Source: Phlebopus portentosus
Lineage: Eukaryota > Basidiomycota > Agaricomycetes > Boletales > Boletinellaceae
Assembly: GCA_037892935.1 (NCBI GenBank)
Contig: JAYXKI010000001.1
Coordinates: forward strand, 496,001-560,000
Direction of reading: 5' to 3'
Length of the DNA: 64,000 nt
Part shown: positions 63,142 through 64,000 of the stretch, one piece after another
Numbering within the stretch: the stretch's first letter is position 1
Layout of the letters: every line of letters starts with the position of its first letter
Program-made: the position numbers and the translations under genes
Notes under the pieces: model-generated
Told to the model about the DNA's origin: nothing
The model's input: the letters and a program-made list of their open reading frames with translations, nothing else
Database searches by the model: none

Positions 63142-64000
63142 GTCTGGAGCGGCAGAAGAAGGCTGGATCCTTCACAGATAACCACAGCCGTTCTTTAAGT
63201 ATTCTGAAGCCTGATGAGCAGAACACCGACAGATATTGCGCCATACTTACATACACTAGTCAGGTGTTGCCACCGCAAGTGATATTCTGTCCTATCCGAA
63301 GACAGTAGATGTGTTATCATTCGGACCATACCGCCAAGGTCCAATAGATAGCGAATGGCATCGCGTGCTTTTGCGTCAATCAACCCCGGTTCTTACCCAA
63401 GCATTGCAGAGGTAGTCGAAAGCACCACCAGAGAGGTTTTGGTAAGAAGACAAGAAGCAGACCGGCTAATGTATAGATCGGTGCATTCCATATTCGGTAA
63501 GTAAACGGATCTATTCTGATGTGAATTGAATATGAACACTAAACTCCGACTACAATTTTGTCCTTAGTACGTCAAAAAGTAAAATATCGTAATAAGTAGT
63601 ATCTGCTGATCTATTTCACCAGCATATAACCTACTGGGCTTTCAGGTAGTCCCTATGACCAGGCATGCCATATTTCGCCAAAGCATTATTATTTACTATT
63701 TACTAGAATCTCGTTCGAAAGCCTCAATGAAACAGCACTGGATATCGATATCGACGGTCGCCAAGTCACAAAATTCCTTTACCTGGTAGTCGACACAAGG
63801 ATTTTAATACCATCGTTCAAAGTTAGACTGACGGTCTCAAGCACGAGCCGGCTTGTTCCTCATGGAGACTGCCGAGTGTACTCGGGGACCTTCCTTCAAG
63901 TGTAGATTCGGGCGGACAGGTGAATGCTGTACAGCACCCTGATGAAATTAAGGCCACAACAGAGTCGCAAGGTCCGAGCGACAATGGAGTATTATTACGC
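63142..64000. other. Unresolved end of the window
   Basis: A plus-strand frame around 63700-63905 reads as beta-strand-like protein (segments LNETALDIDIDG, SFKVRLTVSSTSRL, GDCRVYSGTF) and stops at TAG 63903-63905. It could be the last exon of a gene whose earlier exons lie between 63400 and 63660, but I could not assemble them. The minus frame 63195-63383 also shows no family motif. I do not recognise either. Confidence 0.3.

Overview
The window is nuclear DNA of a filamentous basidiomycete, most likely an Agaricomycete. Most coding regions are broken by 45-90 nt GT-AG introns. Gene families typical of mushrooms are present: an AA9 lytic polysaccharide monooxygenase, a DUF6593 protein, fungal kinase-like proteins with a long disordered tail, and a repeated seven-helix membrane family. 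I see no bacterial operon, CRISPR, rRNA, convincing tRNA or intact transposon. I rebuilt most exon structures by hand from splice signals, reading frame and family motifs; nothing was checked by alignment.

Left part (1-17.7 kb) is accessory-like. It holds the end of a RING-finger protein, copy A of the seven-helix family, an amino-acid permease, a kinase-like protein with an apparent frameshift, copy B of the seven-helix family, a small single-pass protein, a 494-residue multi-pass protein, a decayed AA9 relic and an intact AA9 gene. About 2 kb of apparently empty DNA follows.

Middle part (17.7-45.2 kb) is mostly housekeeping: saccharopine dehydrogenase (lysine synthesis), a proline-rich disordered protein, a short-chain dehydrogenase, a TTC1-like TPR co-chaperone, an IMP1-type mitochondrial signal peptidase, a DUF6593 protein, an F-box-like protein, a lysophospholipid acyltransferase, the intermembrane-space chaperone Tim8, a very large alpha/beta-hydrolase-like protein, INO80 subunit Ies1, a single-pass cell-surface-type protein and a DUF423 (TMEM256-like) protein.

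Right part (45.9-64 kb) holds a zinc-finger protein with a long disordered tail, an ARMH3/DUF1741 protein, glycine decarboxylase P-protein, a mitochondrial PPR protein preceded by a 65-codon ORF that overlaps its start, Sec61 gamma, copy C of the seven-helix family and a TauD-type dioxygenase. The last 0.86 kb is unresolved.

No operon-like pathway is visible, and neighbours act mostly in unrelated processes. The most unusual signals concern splicing and gene decay: an 8-nt microexon, several introns best explained by GC donors, 13-15 nt coding exons, a lost acceptor in one seven-helix copy, and a decayed AA9 copy beside an intact one.
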